A stretch of 8,489 nt of DNA from an uncultured Eisenbergiella sp. (GCA_948960675.1 CARDPF010000069.1:3864-12352); one strand, 5' to 3'; positions 1 through 7,747 are shown, counted from the first letter of the stretch. The notes: generated from the sequence alone by a model not told the origin. A program made the numbers and translations.

Positions 1-2392
1 CTTGGTGGAGCAGGAATTTGCCGCCTACGGTATTCCGGTTTACATGGACCAGACCAGAAAGATTGTCCTAAATCCTTTTATCGAGTATATCAAAAGCGCG
101 CTTTTGGTGCGGGCGACCAATTACAGCTATGAGGCGGTTTTCCATTACCTGCGCAGCGGGCTGGCGGATTTTTTGCCCGGGGAGGTGGACCGTCTGGAAC
201 TGTATGCCAAAAGCGCGGGAATCCGGGGAAGGAAGAAGTGGGAGACCCTGTTCGTTTACCCCACGGAGGATATGATTTCTGCGGAGGAAGAACTAAAAAG
301 CTTAAATGCGCTGCGGGTAAGGCTGGTGGAGCAGATGGAGCCTCTGTATGGCAGTTACAAAACGGCCGGGGAATTTGCGCAGGGGCTGTACCGTTTTATC
401 GAGAACAACCGGGTACAGCAAAAGCTAAAAGGCTTTGAGGAGCGCTTTACGGCCCAGGGGGACTTTGTGCGGGCCAGGGAATATGCCCAGATCTACCGCC
501 TTGTCATGGATCTTTTGGACCAGATCGTATCCCTCATCGGGAAGGAGGAGACGGGGGTTTTAGAATTTTCCAAAATTTTGGAGGCCGGCTTTGAGGAAAT
601 CAAGGTGGGCACCATTCCCCAAAATGTGGACCGGGTGGTGGTGGGCGACATGGAACGCACCCGGCTCAAGCAGGTGAAGGCGTTGTTTTTTGCGGGGGTC
701 AACGACAGTTACATTCCCAAAAACGTAGAAAAAGGCGGCCTGCTGTCCGATTTGGACAGGGAGTTTTTGGCAGGATCCGGCAGGGAGCTTGCCCCTACGC
801 CGCGCCAGCAGATGTATATCCAGAGGTTTTACCTGTACTTGAACCTGACAAAGCCCTCCCACTGCCTGACCCTTTCCTATGCCCGGATGGGGACGGAGGG
901 AAAAGCCATGCGCCAAAGCTTTCTGGTCGGGCAGGTGCGGCGGCTTTTTCCTGCGCTTTTGGTGCAAAGGCCGGAAAATGAGCCGGTGTTGTCCCAAATA
1001 CAGACCTTTGCCGACGGTAAGGAGCAGCTGGCCCTGTATCTGCGCCGGTATGCGGACGGATATTTGGATACGGCCCAGGAACGGGGGTTTTTTACCCTGT
1101 ATGGGGCTTACTGCCGGGAGGAGGGCTACCGGGATTTTACGGGGCGGCTTGTGGATGCAGCTTTTTGGGATTACCGGGAAGCTGCCCTTGCAAAGGCGGT
1201 GGCCAAGGCCCTGTACGGGCAGACGCTTTCGGGCAGCGTAAGCCGTCTGGAGCAGTATGCGGCCTGCGCTTACGCCCATTTCCTGCGTTTTGGCCTGCGG
1301 CTTTTGGAACAGGGGGAATATAGCTTCGAGGCGGTGGACATGGGCAATATTTTCCATGGGGTACTGGAGATTTTCGCGGAAAAGCTGCTGGAAAATGGGT
1401 ATACCTGGTTTGACTTTCCCAAAGAGGAGGGGAACCGGCTGGTGGAGGAGGCGGTGGACGCCTATGCGGCCGCCTACCGCAATACGGTTTTATTTGACAG
1501 CGCCAGAAATGTTTACATGGTGACGCGTATCAAACGGATTTTAAAGCGGACGGTGGGAGCCATGCAGTACCAGCTGCAAAAGGGCAGCTTTGTGCCGGAG
1601 CAGTTCGAGGTGTCTTTTTCGGTGCTGGAAGAACTGGACGCGGTCAATATTGCGCTGACCGGGGAGGAGAAAATGCGGCTGCGGGGGCGGATTGACCGGA
1701 TGGATGTCAAGGAAGACGAAAAACGGGTGTATGTAAAGGTCGTGGATTACAAGTCGGGCAGCAGGGATTTTTCGCTGGCGGCGCTCTACTACGGTTTGCA
1801 GCTGCAGCTGGTGGTCTATTTGAATGCCGCGATGGAGATTGCCGGAAAGAAGCACCCAAATAAAGAGGTGGTTCCGGCCGCCATGCTTTATTACCGGGTG
1901 CAGGATCCGATGGTGGAGACAGAGGGAGGGGAAGAGGATCCGGAGGCGGTCAACCGCCGGATCCTCAAAGCGCTGCGCACTACCGGGGTGGTAAACGCCG
2001 ACGAAAATGTGATAAACGCACTGGACGCTTCCTTTACGGGCAGTTCGGACATAGTGCCGGTGGAGAAGAAAAGGGACGGCAGCTTGGGCGGCCGTTCCCG
2101 GGTGATGGAGAGCGCCGATTTCAAGGCGGTTTCAGATTATGTCAATCTAAAGATCCGGCAGGCAGGGCAGGAAATTTTGGACGGGCGGATTGCGGCAAAC
2201 CCGTATGAACAGGGAAAGCAGACGGCCTGTACCTATTGCGCTTATAGGAAAGTCTGTGGCTTTGACCCCAAAATGGAGGGCTTTGCTTTCCGGGAACTGG
2301 AGGAACTAAAGGACGAGGAGGCGCTGGCGCGTATCAGGGAGGAGATTGGGGATGGCGGTTGCGTTTACGGCGGATCAGCTGCGGGCGATTGA
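1..2392 (+). CDS. addB: AddB, helicase-exonuclease AddAB subunit B (5'-truncated by window edge)
   Basis: AddB is the partner of AddA in the helicase-nuclease that unwinds and resects double-strand DNA ends for RecA-dependent repair. In this family AddB supplies one nuclease domain and an inactive helicase-like fold used in Chi recognition. The frame is open to the left edge (first complete codon at 2), so the N-terminal third, including the Walker A region, is missing; family members are about 1,150 residues and 796 are present. Numbering from the first complete codon, the RecB-type nuclease shows GNIFHG (His452), GRIDR (Asp565), VVDYKSG (Asp582, Lys584) and a Gln-rich QLQLVVYL segment. The four cysteines that bind the 4Fe-4S cluster in this family are visible: Cys422, then Cys743, Cys746 and Cys752 in CX2CX5C spacing. 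A helicase-like FFAGVNDSYIPK motif lies near residue 230. Both nuclease and cluster residues are intact, so the protein looks functional. The stop lies inside addA. Confidence 0.95.
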   Translation, partial: LVEQEFAAYGIPVYMDQTRKIVLNPFIEYIKSALLVRATNYSYEAVFHYLRSGLADFLPGEVDRLELYAKSAGIRGRKKWETLFVYPTEDMISAEEELKSLNALRVRLVEQMEPLYGSYKTAGEFAQGLYRFIENNRVQQKLKGFEERFTAQGDFVRAREYAQIYRLVMDLLDQIVSLIGKEETGVLEFSKILEAGFEEIKVGTIPQNVDRVVVGDMERTRLKQVKALFFAGVNDSYIPKNVEKGGLLSDLDREFLAGSGRELAPTPRQQMYIQRFYLYLNLTKPSHCLTLSYARMGTEGKAMRQSFLVGQVRRLFPALLVQRPENEPVLSQIQTFADGKEQLALYLRRYADGYLDTAQERGFFTLYGAYCREEGYRDFTGRLVDAAFWDYREAALAKAVAKALYGQTLSGSVSRLEQYAACAYAHFLRFGLRLLEQGEYSFEAVDMGNIFHGVLEIFAEKLLENGYTWFDFPKEEGNRLVEEAVDAYAAAYRNTVLFDSARNVYMVTRIKRILKRTVGAMQYQLQKGSFVPEQFEVSFSVLEELDAVNIALTGEEKMRLRGRIDRMDVKEDEKRVYVKVVDYKSGSRDFSLAALYYGLQLQLVVYLNAAMEIAGKKHPNKEVVPAAMLYYRVQDPMVETEGGEEDPEAVNRRILKALRTTGVVNADENVINALDASFTGSSDIVPVEKKRDGSLGGRSRVMESADFKAVSDYVNLKIRQAGQEILDGRIAANPYEQGKQTACTYCAYRKVCGFDPKMEGFAFRELEELKDEEALARIREEIGDGGCVYGGSAAGD
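2336..2344 (+). promoter_or_regulatory. Ribosome binding site of addA, inside addB
   Basis: AGGGAGGAG lies within the last codons of addB, seven bases before ATG 2352. This spacing decides the addA start: a TTG at 2346 in the same frame is only one base from the site and is too close to use. The position implies that translation of addB delivers ribosomes to addA. Confidence 0.75.
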
Positions 2393-5300
2393 GGAGAGGG
2401 ACTGTAATATTTTGGTGTCCGCCGCAGCGGGTTCGGGGAAAACGGCGGTGCTGGTGGAGCGGATCGCCAGACTGGTGGGCGATGAAGATGGCGGTGTGGA
2501 TATCGACCGCCTTTTGGTGGTGACTTTCACGAAAGCGGCGGCGGCGCAGATGAAGGAGCGGCTTTTTGACGTTTTATCAAAAAGGGCGGAGTCCGAGCCC
2601 CAAAACAGCCATCTGCAGCGCCAGCTTACGCTGGTTTACAACGCCCAGATCACCACGATCGACAGCTTTTGCCTGTACCTGATCCGGAACCATTTCAACG
2701 ATATCGGGCTGGACCCGGATTTTAGGACGGCGGACGAGGGGGAGGGCAGGCTTCTGTGCCAGGACGTCCTGCAGGAACTTTTGGAGGAGCAGTTTGCCAA
2801 AAAGGATCCCGGCTTTTTGGAATGTGTGGAATGCTTCGTGCCGGGGGGAAGCGAAAAGCGGCTGGAGGAGTTGGTTTTACAGCTGTATACCTTTGCCATG
2901 AGCGATCCCTTTCCGGAGGAGTGGCTCAAAAGACACCGCAGCGACTATGCCGTGTCTTCCCTGGACGAACTGTATACTGCGGACTGGTACAGGGCTTTTA
3001 AAGAGACCGTGTGGGGGGTGCTTGCCCAGTGCCGCATGCAGACCGAACAGACCCTTGCGCTGTGCAGGCAGCCGGACGGCCCGTATATGTATGAGGTAGC
3101 GCTTATGTCGGATTTGGAGCTGGTCGGGGAACTGGAAAAGGGGTTTCCCGATTTACATGAAGCGCTTTGCGGTATTTCCTTTGCAAGGCTTGGGAGTAAA
3201 TCGGACGTTTCCGTCTCCCCCGAAAAAAAGGAACGGGCAAAGGCAGGGCGGGAGCGGGTGAAAAAGTGGATCAAAGGGCTTGCGGAAAAATATTTTTACG
3301 CACCGCAAAGCCGGTGGCTTGCCGATATGCAAAAGGTGTCCGCCCCCCTTGGCGTGCTGGCGGATTTGGCGCTTTTGTTTAAGGAAAAGCTGGATGCAAA
3401 AAAGCGGGAAAAGAACCTTTTGGATTTTGCGGATATGGAGCATATGGCCCTGCAGATTTTGACGCGCAAAAGGCCGGACGGAGGGATAGAGCCTACGGCG
3501 ACGGCTTTGGAGTACCGGGAGCAGTACCGGGAAATCCTGATCGACGAGTACCAGGATTCCAACCTGGTGCAGGAACTTTTGCTCAAAAGCATTTCCGGCG
3601 AGGAGGACGGGCGCCATAACCGGTTTATGGTGGGGGACGTCAAGCAGAGCGTCTACCGGTTCCGTCTGGCAAGGCCGGAACTTTTCATGGAGAAGATGGA
3701 AAGCTACCAAAAGGATGGCGGCCCCTGCCTGCGGGTGGATTTGCGGCAGAATTTCCGCAGCCGGACACAGGTGACGGCATGTGTCAACGACATTTTCACC
3801 CGGATTATGCACCGGGGGCTGGGAAAGGTGGAATATGACCGGGATGCCATGCTTTGTCCGGCGGCCCACTTTCCAAAAGCCAATGCGCAGGGGTGCTATG
3901 AGCCGGAGTTTTTGGCCGTAGCAGCGACAGAGGGACAGGATGCCCGGCAGCTGGAAGCCTGCATGGTGGCGGACAAAATCCGGTCGCTGGTTGGCAGCCT
4001 GCCTGTGCGGGATAAAAACACGGGGGAACTGCGGAAGGCATCCTACAGGGATATTGTCATCTTACTGCGCACGGTGTCCGGCTGGGACGAGACGTTTAAG
4101 AAAGTGCTGGAGCAGTATGGGATACCGGTGCATGTGACCTCCAAAACCGGTTATTTTGCGGCGTCCGAGGTGCAGACCGTCCTGCATTTTTTGCGGATTT
4201 TGGACAACCCGCTGCAGGATATTCCCTTTTTTGGCGTCCTTCATTCCTGCATCGGGCAGTTTTCGGACGAGGAGATCGCGGCTTTCCGCGCGGCGGACGG
4301 GACGGGAAAACGCAGGCTTTACGACTGCGTCGCGCTGGCGGCCGGGGGGCAGGACGAAAAGGCGCGGCAGTTTTTGGAATTTTTGAACCGGTTTCGGGAG
4401 TATGCGGTGTACCTGCCCATTCATAAGCTGCTGGAGCGCCTGTTTGAGGAGACCGACTATCTGTGCCGGGTCGGCGCAATGCCGGGCGGCAGCCAGCGCA
4501 GGGCCAATGTGGACATGCTGCTTGTGAGGGCGGAGGCTTTTGAACAAACCAGCTATTCCGGCCTGTTCCATTTTGTCCGCTATATGGAGCAGATGGAAAA
4601 ATATGACGTGGATTTTGGGGAATCCGGTACGATGGACGAAAATGCGGATGTAGTGCGCATAATGAGTATCCATAAGAGCAAGGGGCTGGAGTTTCCGGTC
4701 TGCTTTGTGTCGGGGTTGTCCAAGCGCTTCAACCGGCAGGACGCCATGCAGCCGGTGATCATGGACACGGATCTGGGCCTTGCCATGGATTGCATCGACC
4801 CGGTGTCCCGCACCAGACGTCCCACCCTCAAGAAAAATGTGCTTGCCCGCAAGCTGTGGGAGGACAGCATGGGGGAGGAACTTAGGGTTTTGTATGTGGC
4901 GATGACCAGGGCGGAGGAAAAACTGGTTTTGACCGCCTCCTGCAGGGAAGAATTTTGGCAGGCGGCGCAGGGGGAAGGGGTGGAATCAGATCCGCTGTTT
5001 GCGTCGCCGCTGCGCCTTTTGGAGGCGGGCAGCTTTTTCGATATTTTGCTGTATGCCTGGCTGGAGGCCAAAAGGCCCGTGACATGGGTTGGCATGCAGG
5101 ATTTTGTGGGGGGAGAACTGGCGGCAACAGCAAAGGGGCATAACGCAAGACAGCGTCTGGAGCAGGAGGCGCTAAATGCCTGCAGCGCAGAGGAATTGGA
5201 AGAACTGCAGGGAAGGCTGTCGCAGGGCTATGCCCACGAAAACCTCAAAGAACTTTTTGTAAAAACCACCGTTTCCGAACTCAAAAAGGCCGGGATGCAG

Positions 5301-5918
5301 GAGGAGGCGGAAAACGGCGCCCAGCTTTTTGCCGAGGAAGAGGTGATTCCTTATGTGCCGAAATTCATCCGGCAGACCAAGGAACAGGTTACGGGAACAC
5401 TCCGGGGCAGCGCTTACCATAGGCTGCTGGAGCTTTTTCCTTTTGGGAAAACGGAAAGGGACGGAATCTGGACAAAGGAACAGATTGTAGGTGTGGTGGA
5501 AAAGGCAAGGGAAGAGGGAAAGCTTTCCGAAGAATTTGCACAGGTCATAAACCCGGAAAAAATCCGCATTTTCCTGCAGTCCTCCCTGGCGGGGCGCATG
5601 TGCAGGGCCGGACGTTTGGGCAGGCTGTTCCGGGAGCAGCCCTTTGTGCTGGGAATTGGCGCAAACCAGCTGCAAAAGGAACTGCCGGAAAGCGAGACCG
5701 TACTGATTCAGGGCATCATAGACGTCTTTTTCGAGGAGGGGGACGGGCTTGTGGTGGCAGATTATAAGACGGACGCCGTCAAAGAGCCCAAGGAACTCAT
5801 CCAACGCTACCGGGTACAGCTGGACTACTACGCGCAGGCCTTAGAAAGGCTGACCCAAAAACCGGTCAAAGAAAAAATTATCTATTCCTTCGCCTTGGGC
5901 CGTGAGATCCCATTGTGA
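2352..5918 (+). CDS. addA: AddA, ATP-dependent helicase-nuclease subunit A
   Basis: AddA is the motor subunit of AddAB: a UvrD/Rep-type (SF1A) 3'-5' helicase joined to a RecB-type nuclease, acting with AddB on broken DNA ends. From ATG 2352 it is 1,188 residues, close to the usual 1,200-1,250. Visible motifs in order: Q-motif TADQ (6-9), Walker A GSGKT (27-31, Lys30), TFTKAAA (58-64), TIDSF (102-106), Walker B DEYQD (398-402), GDVKQSVYRF (428-437), LRQNFRS (464-470), MSIHKSKGLEFP (from 771) and VAMTRAEEKL (Met851-Thr852-Arg853). The C-terminal nuclease shows GSAYH (His1023), GIIDVF (Asp1124) and ADYKTD (Asp1137, Lys1139), followed by a QLDYYAQAL helix. All catalytic positions appear intact, with no frameshift. 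It overlaps addB by 41 bases, which fits an addB-addA operon made in fixed ratio. No U-tract terminator is evident after the stop. Confidence 0.97.
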   Translation: MAVAFTADQLRAIEERDCNILVSAAAGSGKTAVLVERIARLVGDEDGGVDIDRLLVVTFTKAAAAQMKERLFDVLSKRAESEPQNSHLQRQLTLVYNAQITTIDSFCLYLIRNHFNDIGLDPDFRTADEGEGRLLCQDVLQELLEEQFAKKDPGFLECVECFVPGGSEKRLEELVLQLYTFAMSDPFPEEWLKRHRSDYAVSSLDELYTADWYRAFKETVWGVLAQCRMQTEQTLALCRQPDGPYMYEVALMSDLELVGELEKGFPDLHEALCGISFARLGSKSDVSVSPEKKERAKAGRERVKKWIKGLAEKYFYAPQSRWLADMQKVSAPLGVLADLALLFKEKLDAKKREKNLLDFADMEHMALQILTRKRPDGGIEPTATALEYREQYREILIDEYQDSNLVQELLLKSISGEEDGRHNRFMVGDVKQSVYRFRLARPELFMEKMESYQKDGGPCLRVDLRQNFRSRTQVTACVNDIFTRIMHRGLGKVEYDRDAMLCPAAHFPKANAQGCYEPEFLAVAATEGQDARQLEACMVADKIRSLVGSLPVRDKNTGELRKASYRDIVILLRTVSGWDETFKKVLEQYGIPVHVTSKTGYFAASEVQTVLHFLRILDNPLQDIPFFGVLHSCIGQFSDEEIAAFRAADGTGKRRLYDCVALAAGGQDEKARQFLEFLNRFREYAVYLPIHKLLERLFEETDYLCRVGAMPGGSQRRANVDMLLVRAEAFEQTSYSGLFHFVRYMEQMEKYDVDFGESGTMDENADVVRIMSIHKSKGLEFPVCFVSGLSKRFNRQDAMQPVIMDTDLGLAMDCIDPVSRTRRPTLKKNVLARKLWEDSMGEELRVLYVAMTRAEEKLVLTASCREEFWQAAQGEGVESDPLFASPLRLLEAGSFFDILLYAWLEAKRPVTWVGMQDFVGGELAATAKGHNARQRLEQEALNACSAEELEELQGRLSQGYAHENLKELFVKTTVSELKKAGMQEEAENGAQLFAEEEVIPYVPKFIRQTKEQVTGTLRGSAYHRLLELFPFGKTERDGIWTKEQIVGVVEKAREEGKLSEEFAQVINPEKIRIFLQSSLAGRMCRAGRLGRLFREQPFVLGIGANQLQKELPESETVLIQGIIDVFFEEGDGLVVADYKTDAVKEPKELIQRYRVQLDYYAQALERLTQKPVKEKIIYSFALGREIPL

Positions 5919-6027
5919 TATGCCAAGGCCGCAGAGAGGCGCGGCGCCCAGGGGCAGGCCGGACGAAATCAACGGCATGATTTGTGAATGGTAATGTCGG
6001 TTTCGTTACAGAATGTTAACAGTTCGT

Positions 6028-6059
6028 TCACCCGGCATGGGGGGTAAAAAAGGTATACT
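6028..6059 (+). promoter_or_regulatory. Weak candidate promoter for the DUF3810 gene
   Basis: TATACT at 6054-6059 is one base away from the TATAAT consensus and sits about 45 bases before the start codon. The best -35 match, TTCACC at 6028-6033, is 20 bases upstream, longer than the preferred 16-18, and the normal -35 position is GC-rich. The promoter may be weak, activator-dependent or read by another sigma factor, or the gene may be transcribed from addBA. Confidence 0.25.
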
Positions 6060-6091
6060 GTTCTTATAACTTTTTAACCGTGCAAATCATT

Positions 6092-6097
6092 GGGGGA
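6092..6097 (+). promoter_or_regulatory. Ribosome binding site deciding the GTG start at 6105
   Basis: GGGGGA ends seven bases before GTG 6105. The alternative in-frame TTG at 6090 overlaps this element and has no purine-rich site of its own upstream. Starting at GTG also gives a typical membrane-protein N-terminus: three lysines and then a hydrophobic helix. Confidence 0.55.
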
Positions 6098-6104
6098 TGA
6101 TTGG

Positions 6105-7247
6105 GTGAAAAAGAAGGTATGGGGAATTCTTTTTGGGCTGGTGGTGCTTTTAAACGTGGTCGCGTGGAAGAGCAGCAGTTTCTGTAATTTCTATGTCAGG
6201 CATATTTTTCCCGTGTTGGGCGGTGCGTATGCGAGGGTGACATCCGTTTTTCCGTTCAGTGTGGGAGAGGGGATGATTGTGGCGGGAGTGTTGCTGACAG
6301 CAGCTTTGCCGGTGGCGCTTCTTTTGCGCCTGCTTGTGAAAAAGCTGTGGACCCGCCGCCTGCTTAGCGTTTTGGGGCAGACGTTTTCCTGGGTGTTTTT
6401 GGCGGTATTTGCCCTGTTGACCTGCAACTGCTTTATCCAGTATCATGTCACGGAATTTGAGGAAAAATTCATGGAGCAGGTGCGCAGCAGCGGTTATACC
6501 AAGGAGGAATTGGCGGCCCTGCGGGATTTTGTCGTGGTAAATGCAAACAGTCTGGCAGGGCAGATGCCAAGGGATGCAGAAGGCTATCTGCTTTACGAGG
6601 GGGATTTGCACCAAACGGCGGTGGCGGCCATGGAGTGTATGGGGGAGAGGTATGACCAGCTGCGGGGGTTTTATCCGCAGCCGAAGGAGATGCGTTTTTC
6701 CAACCTGATCAGCCAGACGTACATGATGGGGTACTATTTCCCATTTTCCATGGAGGCCAACTACAACAAAACGATGTATGTGGTCAATAAGCCTTCCACC
6801 ATCTGTCACGAGTTGGCCCATTTAAAGGGGTTTATCCAGGAGGATGAGGCGAGCCTGATCGGGTATCTGGCCTGTGTGGATTCGGAGGATGATTTTTTCC
6901 GCTACAGCGGGTATATGGGCGTTTTGAATTATGTGGAAAAGGAGTTTTTGGACTCCATTCAAAAGGATGCCAAGGAATATGCAAAGCACCCGGCTATTTC
7001 TGCACAGGTATATACGGACAGTGTGTTTTTGACAAAAGAAGCGTGGCAGGAGGTGGAAAAAAAGGCGTTGGTGAGCACCCAGACGGCCAAAAAGGTGTCC
7101 CGGGCCGCCACGACCGCTTCCCTGAAGCTAAACGGCGTGGAGGAGGGCATGAAGGCTTATGACGGCGTTGTGAAGCTTTTGCTGGACTACTATGACGGTG
7201 TGCTTTACGGGGATATGTTAATGACGGTGGACGTGGACGGGCAGTAG
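6105..7247 (+). CDS. DUF3810-type membrane protein with HExxH zinc-metalloprotease motif
   Basis: This is a predicted membrane-anchored zinc peptidase of unknown substrate, 380 residues from GTG 6105. Three hydrophobic segments are visible at about 5-21, 56-78 and 86-108. The basic stretch between the second and third (RLLVKKLWTRR) suggests that loop is cytoplasmic, which would place the large C-terminal domain outside the membrane. A VFPFSVGE segment at about 48-55 and the block NKPSTICHELAHLKGF resemble DUF3810 proteins of Firmicutes and Bacteroidetes. HELAH (His235, Glu236, His239) gives two metal ligands and the catalytic glutamate; Glu246 or Glu248 in the following EDEAS is a likely third ligand, by inference. 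The rest of the domain is hydrophilic and helical. It lies 186 bases after addA and 137 before spoVAE. The family assignment rests on remembered motif patterns; the protease role is inferred from the motif, and no experimental function is known to me. Confidence 0.8.
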   Translation: MKKKVWGILFGLVVLLNVVAWKSSSFCNFYVRHIFPVLGGAYARVTSVFPFSVGEGMIVAGVLLTAALPVALLLRLLVKKLWTRRLLSVLGQTFSWVFLAVFALLTCNCFIQYHVTEFEEKFMEQVRSSGYTKEELAALRDFVVVNANSLAGQMPRDAEGYLLYEGDLHQTAVAAMECMGERYDQLRGFYPQPKEMRFSNLISQTYMMGYYFPFSMEANYNKTMYVVNKPSTICHELAHLKGFIQEDEASLIGYLACVDSEDDFFRYSGYMGVLNYVEKEFLDSIQKDAKEYAKHPAISAQVYTDSVFLTKEAWQEVEKKALVSTQTAKKVSRAATTASLKLNGVEEGMKAYDGVVKLLLDYYDGVLYGDMLMTVDVDGQ

Positions 7248-7294
7248 CCGTGCAGTTTGATGCATGGCTGCACCGGACAAAACCGGGAAAACGG

Positions 7295-7336
7295 AATAAA
7301 AAAGGATGCGATAGGAAATGCAGTTTCCTATCGTAT
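7295..7336 (-). terminator. Strong hairpin with T-tract on the minus strand (candidate leftward terminator)
   Basis: CGATAGGAAA (7309-7318) pairs perfectly with TTTCCTATCG (7324-7333) around TGCAG. The stem extends by one G-T and two A-T pairs to 7306-7336. Read on the minus strand it is followed by CC and then six T residues and ATT (complement of 7295-7305), the layout of an intrinsic terminator for leftward transcription. On the plus strand the downstream bases are A-rich, so it should not terminate the DUF3810 transcript efficiently. It could stop antisense read-through from the minus-strand gene to the right, or act as a leader structure for spoVAE. Confidence 0.45.
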
Positions 7337-7362
7337 AAAAAGGCACAGGGCCGCGCACCCTA
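7333..7362 (+). promoter_or_regulatory. Possible sigma-G-type forespore promoter for spoVAE
   Basis: GTATA (7333-7337) matches the sigma-G -35 pattern GHATR. After 18 bases, CACCCTA (7356-7362) matches five of seven positions of the -10 pattern CATWHTA. Sigma-G drives spoVA operons in Bacillus subtilis, so the match makes biological sense. Against it, transcription would start near 7369, leaving a leader of only about 16 bases that barely includes the ribosome binding site. Confidence 0.25.
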
Positions 7363-7367
7363 AGGAA

Positions 7368-7375
7368 AAAGGAGG
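7368..7375 (+). promoter_or_regulatory. Strong ribosome binding site of spoVAE
   Basis: AAAGGAGG ends nine bases before ATG 7385 and is a near-perfect complement of the 16S rRNA 3' end. It excludes the in-frame TTG at 7376, which directly abuts the site. Confidence 0.8.
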
Positions 7376-7384
7376 TTGTTTTGT

Positions 7385-7741
7385 ATGGACTATCTCAACG
7401 CTTTCTGGGTGGGCGGCCTGATTTGCGCCCTTGTCCAGATTTTAATGGAAAAGACAAAGCTGATGCCCGGGCGCATCATGGTGCTTTTGGTATGTATGGG
7501 GGCCGTGCTGGGGGCGCTTGGATGGTATGAACCGTTTCAGGAATATGCCGGGGCGGGGGCCAGCGTTCCCCTGCTGGGGTTCGGAAACGTATTGATGAAG
7601 GGGGTAAAAGAGGCGGTGGATGAAAAGGGATTCATCGGTCTGTTTGCCGGAGGCTTTAAGGCAGGGGCGGTAGGCACCTCGGCAGCCCTGATTTTTGGCT
7701 ATCTGGCAAGCTTTGTTTTTAACCCGAAGATGAAAAAGTAA
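7385..7741 (+). CDS. spoVAE: Stage V sporulation protein AE (SpoVAE)
   Basis: SpoVA proteins sit in the inner membrane of the developing spore, where they take up dipicolinic acid with calcium during sporulation and release it at germination. The 118-residue product matches the usual SpoVAE length (about 116) and lacks the N-terminal extension of SpoVAC. It is strongly hydrophobic, with likely membrane segments at about 4-20, 29-47 and 87-112. Family hallmarks visible are FWVGGLICALVQIL at the N-terminus, the TKLMPGRI linker, and the GAGASVPLLGFGNVLMKGVKEAV block followed by a Gly-rich GLFAGGFKAGAVG stretch; it ends in a basic tail. Usually spoVAC, spoVAD and spoVAE are adjacent; here neither partner is beside it, so this is either a detached member of the set or an extra copy. 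SpoVAC is the main alternative, but length and the linker favour SpoVAE. Confidence 0.92.
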   Translation: MDYLNAFWVGGLICALVQILMEKTKLMPGRIMVLLVCMGAVLGALGWYEPFQEYAGAGASVPLLGFGNVLMKGVKEAVDEKGFIGLFAGGFKAGAVGTSAALIFGYLASFVFNPKMKK

Positions 7742-7747
7742 GGTAGG

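Larger units (their letters stand above)
5919..6104. other. Intergenic region between addA and the DUF3810 gene
   Basis: This is a 186-base gap. The first 45 bases are very GC-rich (for example GGCGCGGCGCC at 5938-5948, and GCCGC/GCGGC arms at 5928-5932 and 5941-5945), but no stem is followed by a T-run, so I do not call an intrinsic terminator for addA. The second half is AT-richer and holds the palindrome TGTTAACA (6014-6021) and a -10-like element (6054-6059). No small coding region with a ribosome binding site is seen. Confidence 0.6.
7248..7384. other. Intergenic region upstream of spoVAE, with two inverted repeats
   Basis: This 137-base gap holds a weak inverted repeat (GTGCAG 7250-7255 with CTGCAC 7268-7273, 12-base loop), a strong hairpin (7306-7336), a possible forespore promoter (7333-7362) and the spoVAE ribosome binding site. 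No U-tract suitable for terminating rightward transcription from the DUF3810 gene is present, so read-through into spoVAE is possible. Confidence 0.6.

Noticed and set aside
560..1357. Minus-strand open frame of 265 codons opposite addB
   Set aside because: It lies antisense to conserved AddB sequence, has a composition typical of GC-rich shadow frames (many Pro, His, Arg, Gln), and has no recognisable domain.
2346..2348. TTG as the addA start
   Set aside because: It is only one base after the ribosome binding site; ATG 2352 has ideal spacing.
3153..3869. Minus-strand open frame of 238 codons opposite the AddA helicase motifs
   Set aside because: The plus strand carries Walker B and other invariant AddA motifs here; the antisense frame shows no family pattern.
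4062..4673. Minus-strand open frame of 203 codons opposite addA, with similar ones at 5172-5804 and 6150-6821
   Set aside because: All are shadows of well-supported plus-strand genes, rich in His, Pro and Gln, without domain motifs.
5928..5948. GC-rich inverted repeats after addA as an intrinsic terminator
   Set aside because: The arms are short, one has a one-base loop, and no T-run follows.
7250..7273. GTGCAG/CTGCAC inverted repeat after the DUF3810 gene as its terminator
   Set aside because: It has only six base pairs, a 12-base loop and no T-run downstream on the plus strand.
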